64,000 nucleotides of DNA from assembly GCF_026914265.1 (NCBI RefSeq), contig NC_069124.1, positions 29,937,423 to 30,001,422 on the forward strand. Direction: 5' to 3'. Numbering within the stretch: the stretch's first letter is position 1; every line of letters begins with the position of its first letter. Positions 35,271-46,699 of this stretch are shown here, in pieces. The stretch comes from Mya arenaria (Eukaryota > Mollusca > Bivalvia > Myida > Myidae). The position numbers were made by a program, and so were the translations under genes. The notes beneath the pieces are model-generated. The model was not told the DNA's origin, ran no database searches, and was given only the letters and a program-made list of their open reading frames with translations.

Positions 35271-35278
35271 TGACGTCA
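35271..35278. promoter_or_regulatory. Full CRE palindrome upstream of the R9AP-like start
   Basis: TGACGTCA, 73 bases upstream of the exon 1 ATG. A second perfect copy lies at 35078-35085 inside exon 1. The octamer is the consensus CREB/ATF site. Promoter use is inferred only from position; no TATA box was seen. Confidence 0.35.
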
Positions 35279-37080
35279 TTCATTATCGATACTTCGTTAT
35301 ATCATCGTGAGATATAGGTTTAATCCTTTTATCTGAACTTGTGCTACTTAAGAAGTCACTTTTTGCTGTTCTTTAAGTTTTTTTTTTTAAATTATATCTG
35401 CTTCTCATGAAATCACAACAGTAAGTCTTCTAAAGTTCTTTGTAAGAGTTCTTTGATCTAGTGCATAGTTGGCGCACAAAAGCAGCTTCATCTCCAAAGG
35501 ACGCAAATCAATGTACACAAGTCTTATACGGAGCTTGGGAATCAACGGCGTTTCTGATGATTCTGAAAACCAAAGATTAAATCAATTCATTAGTTGATGC
35601 AATGTGCTATCTGACTTTCTTCAATTTATCTCAGAAAAATCAAGATGTGCGCTGCAATTAATTAGATGGGCGGGGCACATGTTTTACTCTCAGGAAATGG
35701 GATTACTTCAATAAGTACCATAAAATGACTTAGAAATAATGACTGTATAAGGCGCAAAAATGTATTCTTTGTTTCAGCTGACATCTCCCAACAATAGAGT
35801 TGGTAGCTAGGCATATCATTTTTGTTCTATTTTTTTAATTTTTTGTTGTTGAGAACCGAGATTGAATGCCAAACCGACCTATATCAGGGTATATAACTAT
35901 TGCAAAAGTCAGTTTATATATGAAACAGTCAAAGTTGAACATGTCCTCTCAATTCGTTGATTTAGGACATTTCTAAAATAAATCGGTATATCGATCAAAA
36001 CGCAAAAGAAAGTGTATGGTCGGGACGAAAAAGTAGGTTCGGTTGGGTTACTGAAAACGAAGAATGTTGCTTTTTGAGGCCTTACATTCGAGAAGAAAAG
36101 AATGTCGCTGTTGACGTCATTTTGATTCGTTAAAGATTAATCTCACTGTGGCATGATGGGAATGAACTCATGTTATTTCATTTAGTGGTATATGACCTGT
36201 AAAATTTGGTGACATGTGACCTAAAAGTATGTATTGTGTCGACAGCCTTTTGACATTCTGAAAATGGTATAATTCAGTTTTGTTCATGGTAGATGTTGTA
36301 AGCAGTGACGTATGTTAAACTGAAGAAAAAAAAATTGAATACTGTTAGGTCACATGTTACTAAAATATACAGGTGATATGACACGCAATAAATTGAAGGA
36401 GTTTATTATATTCACGCCACTGTCAAGTAACAGTCTCATTAATCAGAGGATTGATAATGATAAATCAATGGCATGCATAGCATCCTTACTCTGGTGTCAA
36501 GAAGAAGCTCAAGAAATAACTTGCACATATTCAACAATCTATTTCATCGTGACCAATCGCGACGAGATGAAGTGGTGGCAGTAACGTTTGTAGATGGTGG
36601 AATAACGCTGGTTTGAGGTGGGGGAAAACACGACCAGGGGCCATATAATAGAAGCATCTTAAGTTATTTTTTTTACCTTTTTCTTCAATTCATCAATTTC
36701 ATTAACTTTTGAATTTCAATGGAAGAAATGTATATTCTGCCATTAAGATTTTGACTCTAAAGTTTTTAAAAATGAAAACTCTATTTTAAAGAATTAGTTT
36801 ATTAAAGAAATATAACAATTCCAAATTTTACACTAAATTTAAAATGTGTTAAACAATTCTTTAGCTGCTTCTGTAATAATCGAGAGAAAAAAATCTTTTA
36901 TACAAGGATATGTGCAAGATGACCTATCATTGATTCCATGTACATGTATGTATTTGATTTCATCTATAATGTCGCCGTTTCCCCTATCATTTGGGAAAAC
37001 ACGACATTTTATACGGGAAATATGATCCAAAAGCTTTAAAAGTAAAAAACGAAACGCGAAAAACACGATTATAGGATGGC

Positions 37081-37142
37081 AAGTGTGTGTATACCACGTT
37101 ATTAATTACGTCATATTAAATGCTACATCGGAAGGCAGCATT
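37081..37142. mobile_element. Solo MITE A terminus
   Basis: AGTGTGTGTATACCACGTTA, then TTACGTCATATTAAATGCTA and CATCGGAAGGCAGCATTT, match one end of MITE A. No partner end is nearby, so this is a truncated copy. Confidence 0.6.
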
Positions 37143-37424
37143 TATATCTCATTCTTGCGGACAACAAACTTTGCAAATCTGCTTGATCTAGGTAGAAAAT
37201 TAATTATCTATGGTTGACGCAACTGGTGAATCCGTAGGTGTTGGTGCAAATCAAGTAATTATTTCTTAAAGGGCATATGTGATGAAACATGTGTCCATCT
37301 GTTAATGAACGCTATTTAAGGTTACAAAGGTAAATAAAATACAATGGACAAATGCACCAGGTCTGACAATACATTGACAGCCTCATTAGTTAACCAATAG
37401 CTGATATACGTCAGTGGGGTAAGG

Positions 37425-37650
37425 ACAGATCCGTTGTTCAGTGGTTACACACTTGACTGTCAATACAGGGGTCGCAGTTTCGAGATCCCGCCGCACCAAG
37501 AAAAAATATTAATCGTCTTCCGGTAGGGACGTTAAATGGGGTTTCCCCTGACAGAGCTAATCACTGGTGCACGTTAAAGAACCAGAGTAGCTCTAACTAG
37601 GTTTACATTCTATCTGTGCACTATGGTCCAAAAAAAACTTAACTTATCTG
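37425..37650 (+). repeat. tRNA-derived SINE
   Basis: A-box-like TGTTCAGTGGTTA at 37434 and B-box-like GTTTCGAGATC at about 37477 are followed by a body with GGGACGTTAAATGGGG and GTTAAAGAACC. That body resembles conserved SINE cores seen in molluscs. Both box sequences are degenerate. Confidence 0.5.
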
Positions 37651-37967
37651 AGCACTCGCCGAATAGGCAAGGCCCGAGTGCGTGTATAAATAAGCTTACA
37701 AGCCACCACCAGATGGACGACAGATGGACGAACGGACAGACACACGGACGCATGTGGGGATGTCACTTATCACCCATTAGCCCAGATTAATGTTATGTGT
37801 GACAATGATCAATAACAATGACAACACGATGATCTAGTAGCATTTTTATATTACAATTAATTGAGAAGCCCTGTGGGTGGCGTATGATTCCACATAAAAT
37901 AACGGACAAAGAGTTTTGGATCAAGAGTGCAATGTTGTGCATTCTGGCATAATTCTTACCAAAGGAA

Positions 37968-38035
37968 CGCCTCGATCGAAAACAACCTCGGATGTACATG
38001 CCGGTGCATTAGTACAAGTAGTTTGTATAATTATT
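37968..38035. mobile_element. MITE B terminal fragment
   Basis: CTCGATCGAAAACAACCTCG followed by GATGTACATGCCGGTGCA matches the subterminal part of MITE B. The outer end is missing. Related end fragments also occur near 2815-2880, 12125-12160, 34090-34115 and 44965-45030. Confidence 0.55.
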
Positions 38036-38399
38036 GATGATAATAGTAATTAATTGTAGTGCTTTGATGTGTAATTTGTACTTCTCTGTGAAGAGTAATA
38101 TTGCATAAATAATTAATTTTCCTTAAATTAGAGTCCTTAGAATTAACTGATAAATTGAAATTATTACGCGAGTCGATAATATGGACACGTATAATGTGTG
38201 CCTGCCAAACGCAATACACTCCTACGCACAGGGCACAAAAGGTAGAAAATTCAGCTCACTATGAGCTTATCAAATAATGCTCACACTGAGCCAATTTCTG
38301 ACCACTGTGCGCAAGAGTGAATAACAAAAGAAATTAAAAAGTAAACAAGCAACGTCATAAGGTGACGAAACCAGGGTTTCAATGATTGACAGAAGGACT

Positions 38400-39130
38400 T
38401 CAGCCTTCGTTTTGAGATTCAGTTTTAACTGTGTTTATTCCCTCTATTTTTAGTTACAACACCATTAATCTTGACCATAGGAGCCCATGGTAGTCCCCCA
38501 TTAACTCTTCCTACATACCAAGTTTGGTCACAATATGTCAACTGAAGAAGTGCAGTACCACACGGTTATCAATTCATGTATGAGTGACAGTGACCTTGAT
38601 CCTAGGGGCACAAACGTAATCCCATGAAAGGTCCATAAACTTTTACTCTATACCAAGTTTGGTCACAATATGTCAAACCTAACTAAAGTTATTCAATACC
38701 ACCCATTTTTCTATTCCAGATAACAGTGACATTGAGTCAATGTGCCTAATCTAAGTTCCTATGTCAATCAATTGCCGTAAATTGTTTTAGCATGAAATGG
38801 TGTTATGTAGCCTCACTGTAAGATGGTCGTCAATAGTTGTATGCAACATTATGTCAATTGAATGAAGGGTAGAGAACTTATTAGTAAAAATACCAACTTG
38901 CCCTAAAACATTAAACGGACAAAATGTTCCCTGTATTTAGGATAATATGGAATAATGTAACCTCGTTGTGTGAGTTGTCCAGAACAACTGTGTGAAGTAA
39001 TTAGTGAGTTAAAATTTATGGTATTGGAGTTAGCAGTGAAAATACCAACTGAACTGATCCTAAAACTTTAACCGGACGCAGACGCAAACGCCGACATCGA
39101 CGCCGGGGCGAGTAGTACTGCCTCCATATT
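38400..39130. repeat. Dispersed repeat with ACCAAGTTTGGTCACAATAT units
   Basis: ACCAAGTTTGGTCACAATAT occurs at about 38519 and 38650, each followed by GTCAA and a diverged continuation. No ORF or RNA gene is seen. Confidence 0.45.
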
Positions 39131-39746
39131 CTTCGAATAGTCGAGCTAAAAAGCCATATTTCATGGCGACACGTATACAAAATCTCTGAACGAAATCATT
39201 ATTTTCACATCTAAGGATTTATAACAATTGTGCAAATTATGTTTCCCTAGCCACACACAGTTTCATCATACCGTTTCTAGGCAACATACCTTCTATTTCT
39301 AAAGGGACTCATGGTTCATGGTTTGTACAATGCCCTTTTACGCATTCCTTATTACGAAGTAAAGTGTAGCAAATCATTGGGAGTGTTAAAACGTAGATAC
39401 TGACGGCTGAAACCCTTCAACAAATGTTGATGTATGCTCAGATATTGTCTCCAAAGTCCAATTTTTAAAAAGCGTTACTAACGCCACTCAAATAAATACT
39501 GTAACGTGATTGGTTAATTGAAATTATCACGTGATGCTAGCAATGTTTCAAGAAACTTCGTTTTAGTCTCATGATGGGCAAGTGGATAGGGTATCGGTTA
39601 GCTATTTTTTCTTGACTGTACCTATGTGGGTTAGCTCTCAACTAAAACCAGTTTTTCATATAATACTTCAATTGTATTTTTTTCTGCATTTCGGTTTCAA
39701 AGAGTAAAATACATAAAATAAATGTGTTTGGTGGCAAAACATGACC

Positions 39747-40160
39747 AGGCGCGTAGCTGCCTATACGCGAGTACGCGGCTGAATCTACATGATTCTAACA
39801 AAAAAATATAAACAACTCAGTCAAAGTTATACAGACATATGGACATTGAACATTTCATTATACTGTTCAATGGCAAAAAGGATAGAAAATTAGACTTTAG
39901 TTAGACTATCTAGATAAATGTTATTTACATTATCAGGGCTTTTTTGCTTTTTTAGAGGAAAGAATGTGTCAAGTAAAGGGTTTATTTATTTTCCTTACAC
40001 TGTTCGTTTTCCAGTTCTAAATAAAGCACCTCAGAAACGCCCAGAATTCACAAGATTACGCCATTGTTTTCATAAATTCAAGGGGGTTGGGGCATGCCCC
40101 AGGCCACACTAACACAATTATGAATCCACATAAATAAAGGGCTAGCTACGCCCCTGATGA
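39747..40160. repeat. Dispersed element with GCGTAGCT ends
   Basis: CAGGCGCGTAGCTGCCTA at the left and GGGCTAGCTACGCCCCTGA at the right are roughly inverse. The middle is AT-rich with a short ORF of no clear meaning. Confidence 0.4.
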
Positions 40161-40780
40161 CCGATTCCTTTTAAATGAAATGTTCAATCGTGTTGTTACA
40201 TGGAATTCCAAACATTCGAGGCCAACTTGATATTTTTTATTAATCAATGGACACAGATTATTGCCAAAGACTTTCAAACAAGTTAATCCACCCGCACATT
40301 TTATCAGGGCTTCCCGAAGTGGGCCGGATCCGTTGTTAATATAACAGCGACAAACACCGCGATATTTATAGAAAGAAAACCAGTATCAGTTTATAATGTC
40401 TTTAAAGTCAAACATCCGTTTCACCTTAGCAAATAGGAAAAATTATATGCGACAAAAATAACGAACAAAAGATCAAAGTGTATTTATGTTATGTCCTTAT
40501 AATAGACAGGATCGCGTGCATCGTTGCTTGGTTTTTAGTCTGTCCCCATGGTGACCATGCAGCTTAGTTTGCTTTTCATGAACTTCCTTTGTATCATGGT
40601 AAATCCATTGAAATAAAGTCTTAATTATGGGTATTATTATATACAAGTAGTTGGAACATATTATATTTAAAATAATGATAATAAGATTATGAACGCTTGA
40701 ACGAGCAAGCTCTTCAAGTACTTGCTGATTATATATAGCCAGGAAAACCAAGTTATGACGTCATGTTTTTTAGGTTGTAA

Positions 40781-41082
40781 TGCACCAGTCAATTGTAGCC
40801 ATGCACCCCTCCCCCAGGTCCGATGGTATACCGGGGAAAGTGGAGAAGATGGGCCGTGTTTTTATACCTTCCAGGTGGCCCAACAGTGCCGAGTGAATGC
40901 GGTAGTTTTGTTTTCGAGCCGAAAATAGCGGTGTCCCGGGGTGTTGGGGTATTTTGGCGGGGATTTTACCAGCAGTTAATCCCCGAAGGATGGGGATTTT
41001 ACCCGGGATTGGCTGGACCGAAAGTCAAAGTCCCCGCTATTCCCCGGACCTGGTGGGCCGTGGTTACAATTGACTGCTGCAT
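40781..41082. mobile_element. PIF/Harbinger-type MITE, copy 1
   Basis: TGCACCAGTCAATTGTAGCC at the left and the inverse GGTTACAATTGACTGCTGCA at the right, flanked by TAA on both sides. The interior is GC-rich (CCCCGG repeats). The 3-bp TWA duplication fits PIF/Harbinger. Confidence 0.75.
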
Positions 41083-42596
41083 AAAACTGCTACACTTTGC
41101 GACTGAGGTGGTACTTATTAGAATCCAGGTTTAAAGCATTGACTGTGTCGAAAACATATTTCTCCGAAATATTCTGAGGGCGTAAATTGTTGTTTGTAAT
41201 AAACAAGTTTAAATTGGTTTCACCAACTAAGTATTTGTTGTGACAGTTTCAAACAAATGGAAACTAGTTTTATCGTTTGTCTTACGAACACACCGAAATT
41301 GGTTATTTAAAGCTATCGAAACCCACTCCGGATGCGGTTTCGTCGGTTCGTTCTCATCCGAAATCTAGCTCACTTTGAAAAAAAAGCATGGCGGACAGTG
41401 ATTCAACACATGAGTTGAAACACCATTTAGTTAAAACAGGCAAACGACCATCTGCGGTATCATTGTTTTGAAGAAATTCAGAATTAGTTGCTAAATGCAG
41501 AAGATCCATCATGTTATTGAAACTGTACAAAATACCATGCATTTGTTACCTGAAGCAATCCTTTCGAAACAGGTTTCAAAAACACGGAAACCCTTGAAAC
41601 CCAAAACTGAAACTAGTCTGCAGATTAAAACAAAAAAAGATCATTTAATAACGAAAACAACCGCGAAATTTCAATTTAAGCATGAATTGGTTTTGTTAAT
41701 AGAGTTGTTTCGCGGCTTACGTAGGGTTATAACGGCATTTGAAGGGCGTTTCCCGCTAAACACTCGGAAAGTTAGCATTCATTTTTGGTCACTAACTATT
41801 TCGAGTAACTATTTTCCTTTGCACGCAGGCTATAAAACAGCACATACCTGAACAGGCGTCCTTTCGATTGCTGGGCACATGGAAGAACTAGAGCACAAAA
41901 ACCTTCCTGACTTGCACACAAAACTCACTTAATCCACAGCAAACCTAGTAACAGGTGTCATGCGAATCACCCCAGGCGAAAATAAACAAGCGCTACTAAT
42001 TAATTTCTCTGTAAAAATCTGATATGAAAATGAATGATTTTGTTTGCCAGTCGAATGCTATAGTTAGCGAGTGCTGCGATGTGACATTCTACAGGTAAGC
42101 GATGATATTGATTTATACGAGACCCGCAGAACTGAGATTTTTCCAGCGTGTCCTCTCAAATATAATAAAAGGCGATGACAGGGTAATCGTGCCAATAAAG
42201 AGCCAAGTAAAACTGCCGTCTTGCAAAGTCACGCATTCTATCTATTACCATGGGAAAGGTGACAATCTGGTAGAATATATTCACACGTTCTTTGAATATT
42301 TTCTTACTCCTCATATTACATTGATGAAATCAACACGTGAATGACGTTATTGACTAAAATAATGAAATAATATTTCTGTTATGTTTAATAGCAGCTGTGT
42401 ACAGTTACAATAAACATTACGTTTAATAGCAGCTGTTGACAGCTACAATTAACACTCTTGATTATTTTTTGGTGCATTTAGTTTTTTCCATTGCGCGCCC
42501 ATTAGCGCTTTGTGATTGAAATAATAATGTCCAATGAGATGGCAGTGTTTTTCTTTCAAATATCCCGTACACTTTAATATCTTGGTAAATCATGGC

Positions 42597-42741
42597 TGGT
42601 GTTCAATATTCAACTAATGTTAATCTTAAGGTCATACATCGTCGACCTTATTTACTCTATGGGTCAGTTATTAATAACAAGAAATCCGATTAGCTACATC
42701 ATTCTTAGATCCAATTAAAACCAATATTGAATACCAGCCCA
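42597..42741. repeat. About 145-bp dispersed palindromic repeat
   Basis: GTTCAATATTCAACTAATGT at one side and CCAATATTGAATACCAGCC at the other are inverted. Related copies lie at about 4228-4366 and 10098-10222. The inside has GGTCAGTTATT and AATCCGATTAGCTACA. Confidence 0.5.
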
Positions 42742-43589
42742 GCAGTTTAACAAAGGCTGACCAGTAGACAAAATCTAATTTCAAACACTTAGCTGGTTAA
42801 TGGCTTATGGGTATGTATTTACAAAATAAAATGTGTATGCGATATGCGTGGCAGTAGACCATTCGTTTTGGTTAATACAATACTAATAAAATTGAAGCCT
42901 TATTGGTAAAGGACACCTTTTCAGACCAGAAATGGATTTTTTCTGGAATACACGTGAAATACTGAAAACTATCAAAAAGGAGTTCACAATGAGAAAGTTA
43001 GGCCCCTGATCTTAAAATCAATATGATTAAATGTTTAATGTATGGTTATTTCAAGAATTATTTCACTTGCAAAACATAATAAATGGCAGTGCACTAATGT
43101 ATCGTGTACTAATCGCCAACTTAAAATCGTAAATATTTAAAAATATAAATAAAAAACATATTTTTTCCAACAAAAAAAATAATTCAATAAATTTGTAACA
43201 TATTGCTCTGTTTAAATGAGTATTTTGAGTTCGAATATGTTCCACTTTATTGTAAAACAATCCCGATAATCGCCCGCTGGAAGAAATATGACGCAAACTG
43301 ATTCAATAAAATTGCTCATTTTCAGAGAAAATTATTAGTTTTCCTGCTGTGAAGCTGAATTCAAACAAAAACCATCAATTGATGAAAAGCAGTCATAATT
43401 TAATTGATTGGGTTTAATAGGAAGGCATAATAATTGGTAAGTGGTGGGGGAAGAGGTCTCTTACTATTACATTAAGTAAATATACCTCTAAAGATGGGCT
43501 TGCAAGTGCACATACTACTTATGTAAAAAGTTTTTTGCCAACCATCAGTTTCAATAAAAAAAACTAGGTTGTTGTATAAGGACGGTTTA

Positions 43590-43909
43590 TGCACCAGTCA
43601 ATTGTAACCACGGCCATTCCAGGTCCAGGGAACAGCGGGGACTTTGACTTTCGGTCCAGCCAACCCCGGTAAAATCCCTACCCTGCGGGGACAAACTGCT
43701 GGTAAAAAACCCTGCCAAAAGCCCCCGCACCCCAAGGGCATCCTAGGTTAAGCCCATTCCCCGCTATTTTTGGCACGAAAACAAAACCACCGCAGTCACT
43801 CGGCACTACGGGGCCAAATGGAAGGTAAAAGCACAGCCCATTTCCCCCGCTATCCCCGGTACACCCCCGGACCTGGGTGGGGGGGGCGTGGTTTCAATTG
43901 ACTGGTGCA
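43590..43909. mobile_element. PIF/Harbinger-type MITE, copy 2 (opposite orientation)
   Basis: 320 bp with TGCACCAGTCAATTGTAACC ends in inverted orientation, flanked by TTA on both sides. Its interior matches copy 1 on the other strand. Confidence 0.78.
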
Positions 43910-44699
43910 TTACACTTTCAGAATTCTTAACACTTAACTATGCTGCAAGTAGATCGCATGTGTATTGTCAATGTCGTTATTCACTCGTTAAGCCTAGCCG
44001 AAAGAGCATTTATGAACCGAAAAATAAAGCCACTGGACACAAAGTACAATCTGTTTACATACTTTTGACATTTGATTCCGTGTGTTTGAATCCGTGTTAC
44101 GATGATTAAACAATTCTTCAAATCCCCACAGGAATTCGACTCAGTGATTGGTCGGAAATGATATTTTAAATTCATTTTTAACCAAATACTGACAACAGTT
44201 AGCGATTTCGGACAAACACATGGCCACTAAAACAATCCTTAAAGAAAGGAGCGTCTCTATATTTAAGAAGATAGTCGATGTTGACAGTGTTTAAATTACG
44301 TGCAATAATACTTAAAGATGCACTATTAATCCCAAATAAGATTTACCATATTTAATACAATTGTTTAAATTTACCAAAAGGAATTAATAAATGTCGAAAA
44401 CAATGGTTCTTATGAAGCGTTTAATTTGAAAGAAAGGTGCAGAAAACACGGTATTTCTACCTTATGAGACGGAAGTAGATCACAGTAAATATTTTAGCAT
44501 TCACCAATCATTTAATATTTTTGCGTTTTCAGCTATTAAATACACGGCTATTAACTTGTTATCAGTAATTAATATTTTCCATAAATACATGATTTAGTAA
44601 GTAATTGAAGGTTAATCACTCAAAATTTATGTTTGTTTAACATGTGTATGTATTGATTTTGAATAAGAGTGTCACTTTAACAAAACTTTTAATGAAGCC

Positions 44700-45060
44700 C
44701 TTTTATTTCTTTATTTTTTTTCCAAACCCCCAAATTTCACAACCATAATCAAAAACTGGTGATACAAATGCGTCAAATAATTGACATATCGTACTTGGTT
44801 TTAGAGGCTTGTTATTGTTTCCTTCTTTTTAATTTGAACGAAGGACATTAAGAGCATTTAAGCCTATCCCCGCTAGTGTTGATTGATTCTGTATAAAACT
44901 TCTGCTATAATTAAAAACAGTCCCAAGGTAATTGAAGTTGTCAGAAGACCAAACACTCAATCGTAACAGCTCGGCCATCTCCGGCAAGATTCGAGATAGT
45001 TGGATAATGGCCGAGGTGTTCCGATTGACCAAAAAAACTGTGTCAACTTCCTGTGCAATA
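44700..45060 (-). pseudogene. Decayed LINE reverse-transcriptase fragment
   Basis: On the minus strand it reads FNYLGTVFNYSRSFIQNQ, then LFDAFVSPVFDYGCEIWGF after a frameshift. These are the LG-VF and GCEIWG blocks that follow the catalytic YADD in non-LTR elements. A MITE B fragment interrupts it at about 44965-45030. Confidence 0.75.
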
Positions 45061-46178
45061 TCCTTCGGGAAATAGTTGAGGCGGCGACACATGATTTTAA
45101 ATATTTGCGGGACGGGGGGGGGGGGGGGGTTGGGGGGGGGGGGGGGGGGTGTCATCCAAAAGAAAGAAAATAACAACTTCTAGTTTTTACCGATTTTTAC
45201 ACTGCTTTAGACATAGATTATAAACTTGGTTGATTTTATTATTATTATTTATTTTTTTGCGGGGTGGTGGGGGGGGGGGGGGCGCTAGTGGCCATTTATT
45301 GCCCTTTCACAGACATTCCGTAATTAGCTGGCATGAAGTAAAATCTTACTGATTTAAGAGTGGGTGGAGATCATCTAACTGACTTTAAAAACTCACATCT
45401 ACGCAAACCCCGTCCACTCTTAATAATTAAGATGTCATCGAATCATTACAGAAATAGCCCGGAAATGAATAGTGGGACGGACTGGTCCCACGATAAATTG
45501 CAAAAAAACAAGGGCCACAACTCACCAAAAAATTCACCAAGCCGGATCGTGTTGATAATGTGCGAATAAGTGAAACTTCCCCAGTAGTTTAATTGCTGAA
45601 GATTTCACTCTTCAGATAGCATGCTGATTGCAAACCATGATTCATTGCAGTCCCAGATTTAATTATGGTCTATATATACCCCAAGAAGTTTTTCTTAAGA
45701 CATTTTTTTTCTTGATTTCAGTTATGTATTTTAAAATAATTCAGTCATAGTTTTCACTTTTTTTGTGAGATTAGTAGCCTACGCACGGCAGTCAACCTTA
45801 GGAGCCACAACATTTTAATATATATGCGTTGAAAATGCTACAGCGTGTCTTCCGTTGTAGTGCCAATTAGTTGAAAATGGATGTAAACGGTGAGCCTTAT
45901 CAGGCTCTGTTTTCCTTATCAGGTGTATACGAGTTTATTAAAACAACTGGAGGAATGTAGTTACACGTCGGATTCGCCATGAGATTCCGAGTTCTTAACA
46001 GAAATTAAAATCTGGTCGTCTAGAACTTGCTAGAGCTGGATTGTAGTGGAAAGTGTTATCGTTCCATTTGGTTAAGCAATTCTCTGAAATTGGTTCACCA
46101 TCGTTTGCGTACATTTTCAACTCATTCAACCACAGTCGAACCCCATTGGCTCAAACTCGCAGGGACCAGCGAAAATAC

Positions 46179-46514
46179 CATTCGGAGCTCCTCGGCCATT
46201 TTATCGAAAACAACCTCGCATGTATGCAGGTACATCAGTTGAAGTAGTTCGTAATTTTTTGAATTATATCATTAATTAAATGTAGTGTTTTAGAGTTGTA
46301 TTTATTGATCTAAGTTTAAATTGATTGCCATTGAATTGTATTATTGCAAACATATTTAAGAATCCCAAGAGTAATGTCACAAAGTTTAACTGCTAAATAA
46401 AATTACTACGCGATCTACTTGCAGCTGATTTAAACGTACCACTTTTTGAGTATGTAAACCGTCCAAATACATCCGAGGTTGTTTTTGAAAAAAATGGCCG
46501 AGGAGTTCCGAATG
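46179..46514. mobile_element. MITE B copy 4, 9-bp TSD
   Basis: 336 bp with the inverted CATTCGGAGCTCC ends and a perfect duplication CGAAAATAC on both sides. It lies next to the decayed LINE region. Confidence 0.85.
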
Positions 46515-46699
46515 CGAAAATACCTCGGAGTTTCGAAAAATTCGAGCCAAGCGGGAATTTTTACCTTCAGTATTAATAAATTGGTTTTTACCATCCAGTT
46601 CGAGCCAGCGAGAATTTCGAGCCAAGCCAAGCGAGTTCGGGCAGACGAGGTTCGACTGTACAACTGAAGACGCTTTGAGGCTCCACATACTAATTTAGT

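Noticed and set aside
35083..35283. 66-codon minus-strand ORF overlapping R9AP-like exon 1
   Set aside because: It is in a different frame from the one that continues in phase into the conserved helix of exon 2.
41495..42344. Two plus-strand ORFs of 118 and 80 codons
   Set aside because: No recognisable motif, no splice context, AT-rich codon use like the surroundings, and no similarity to each other.
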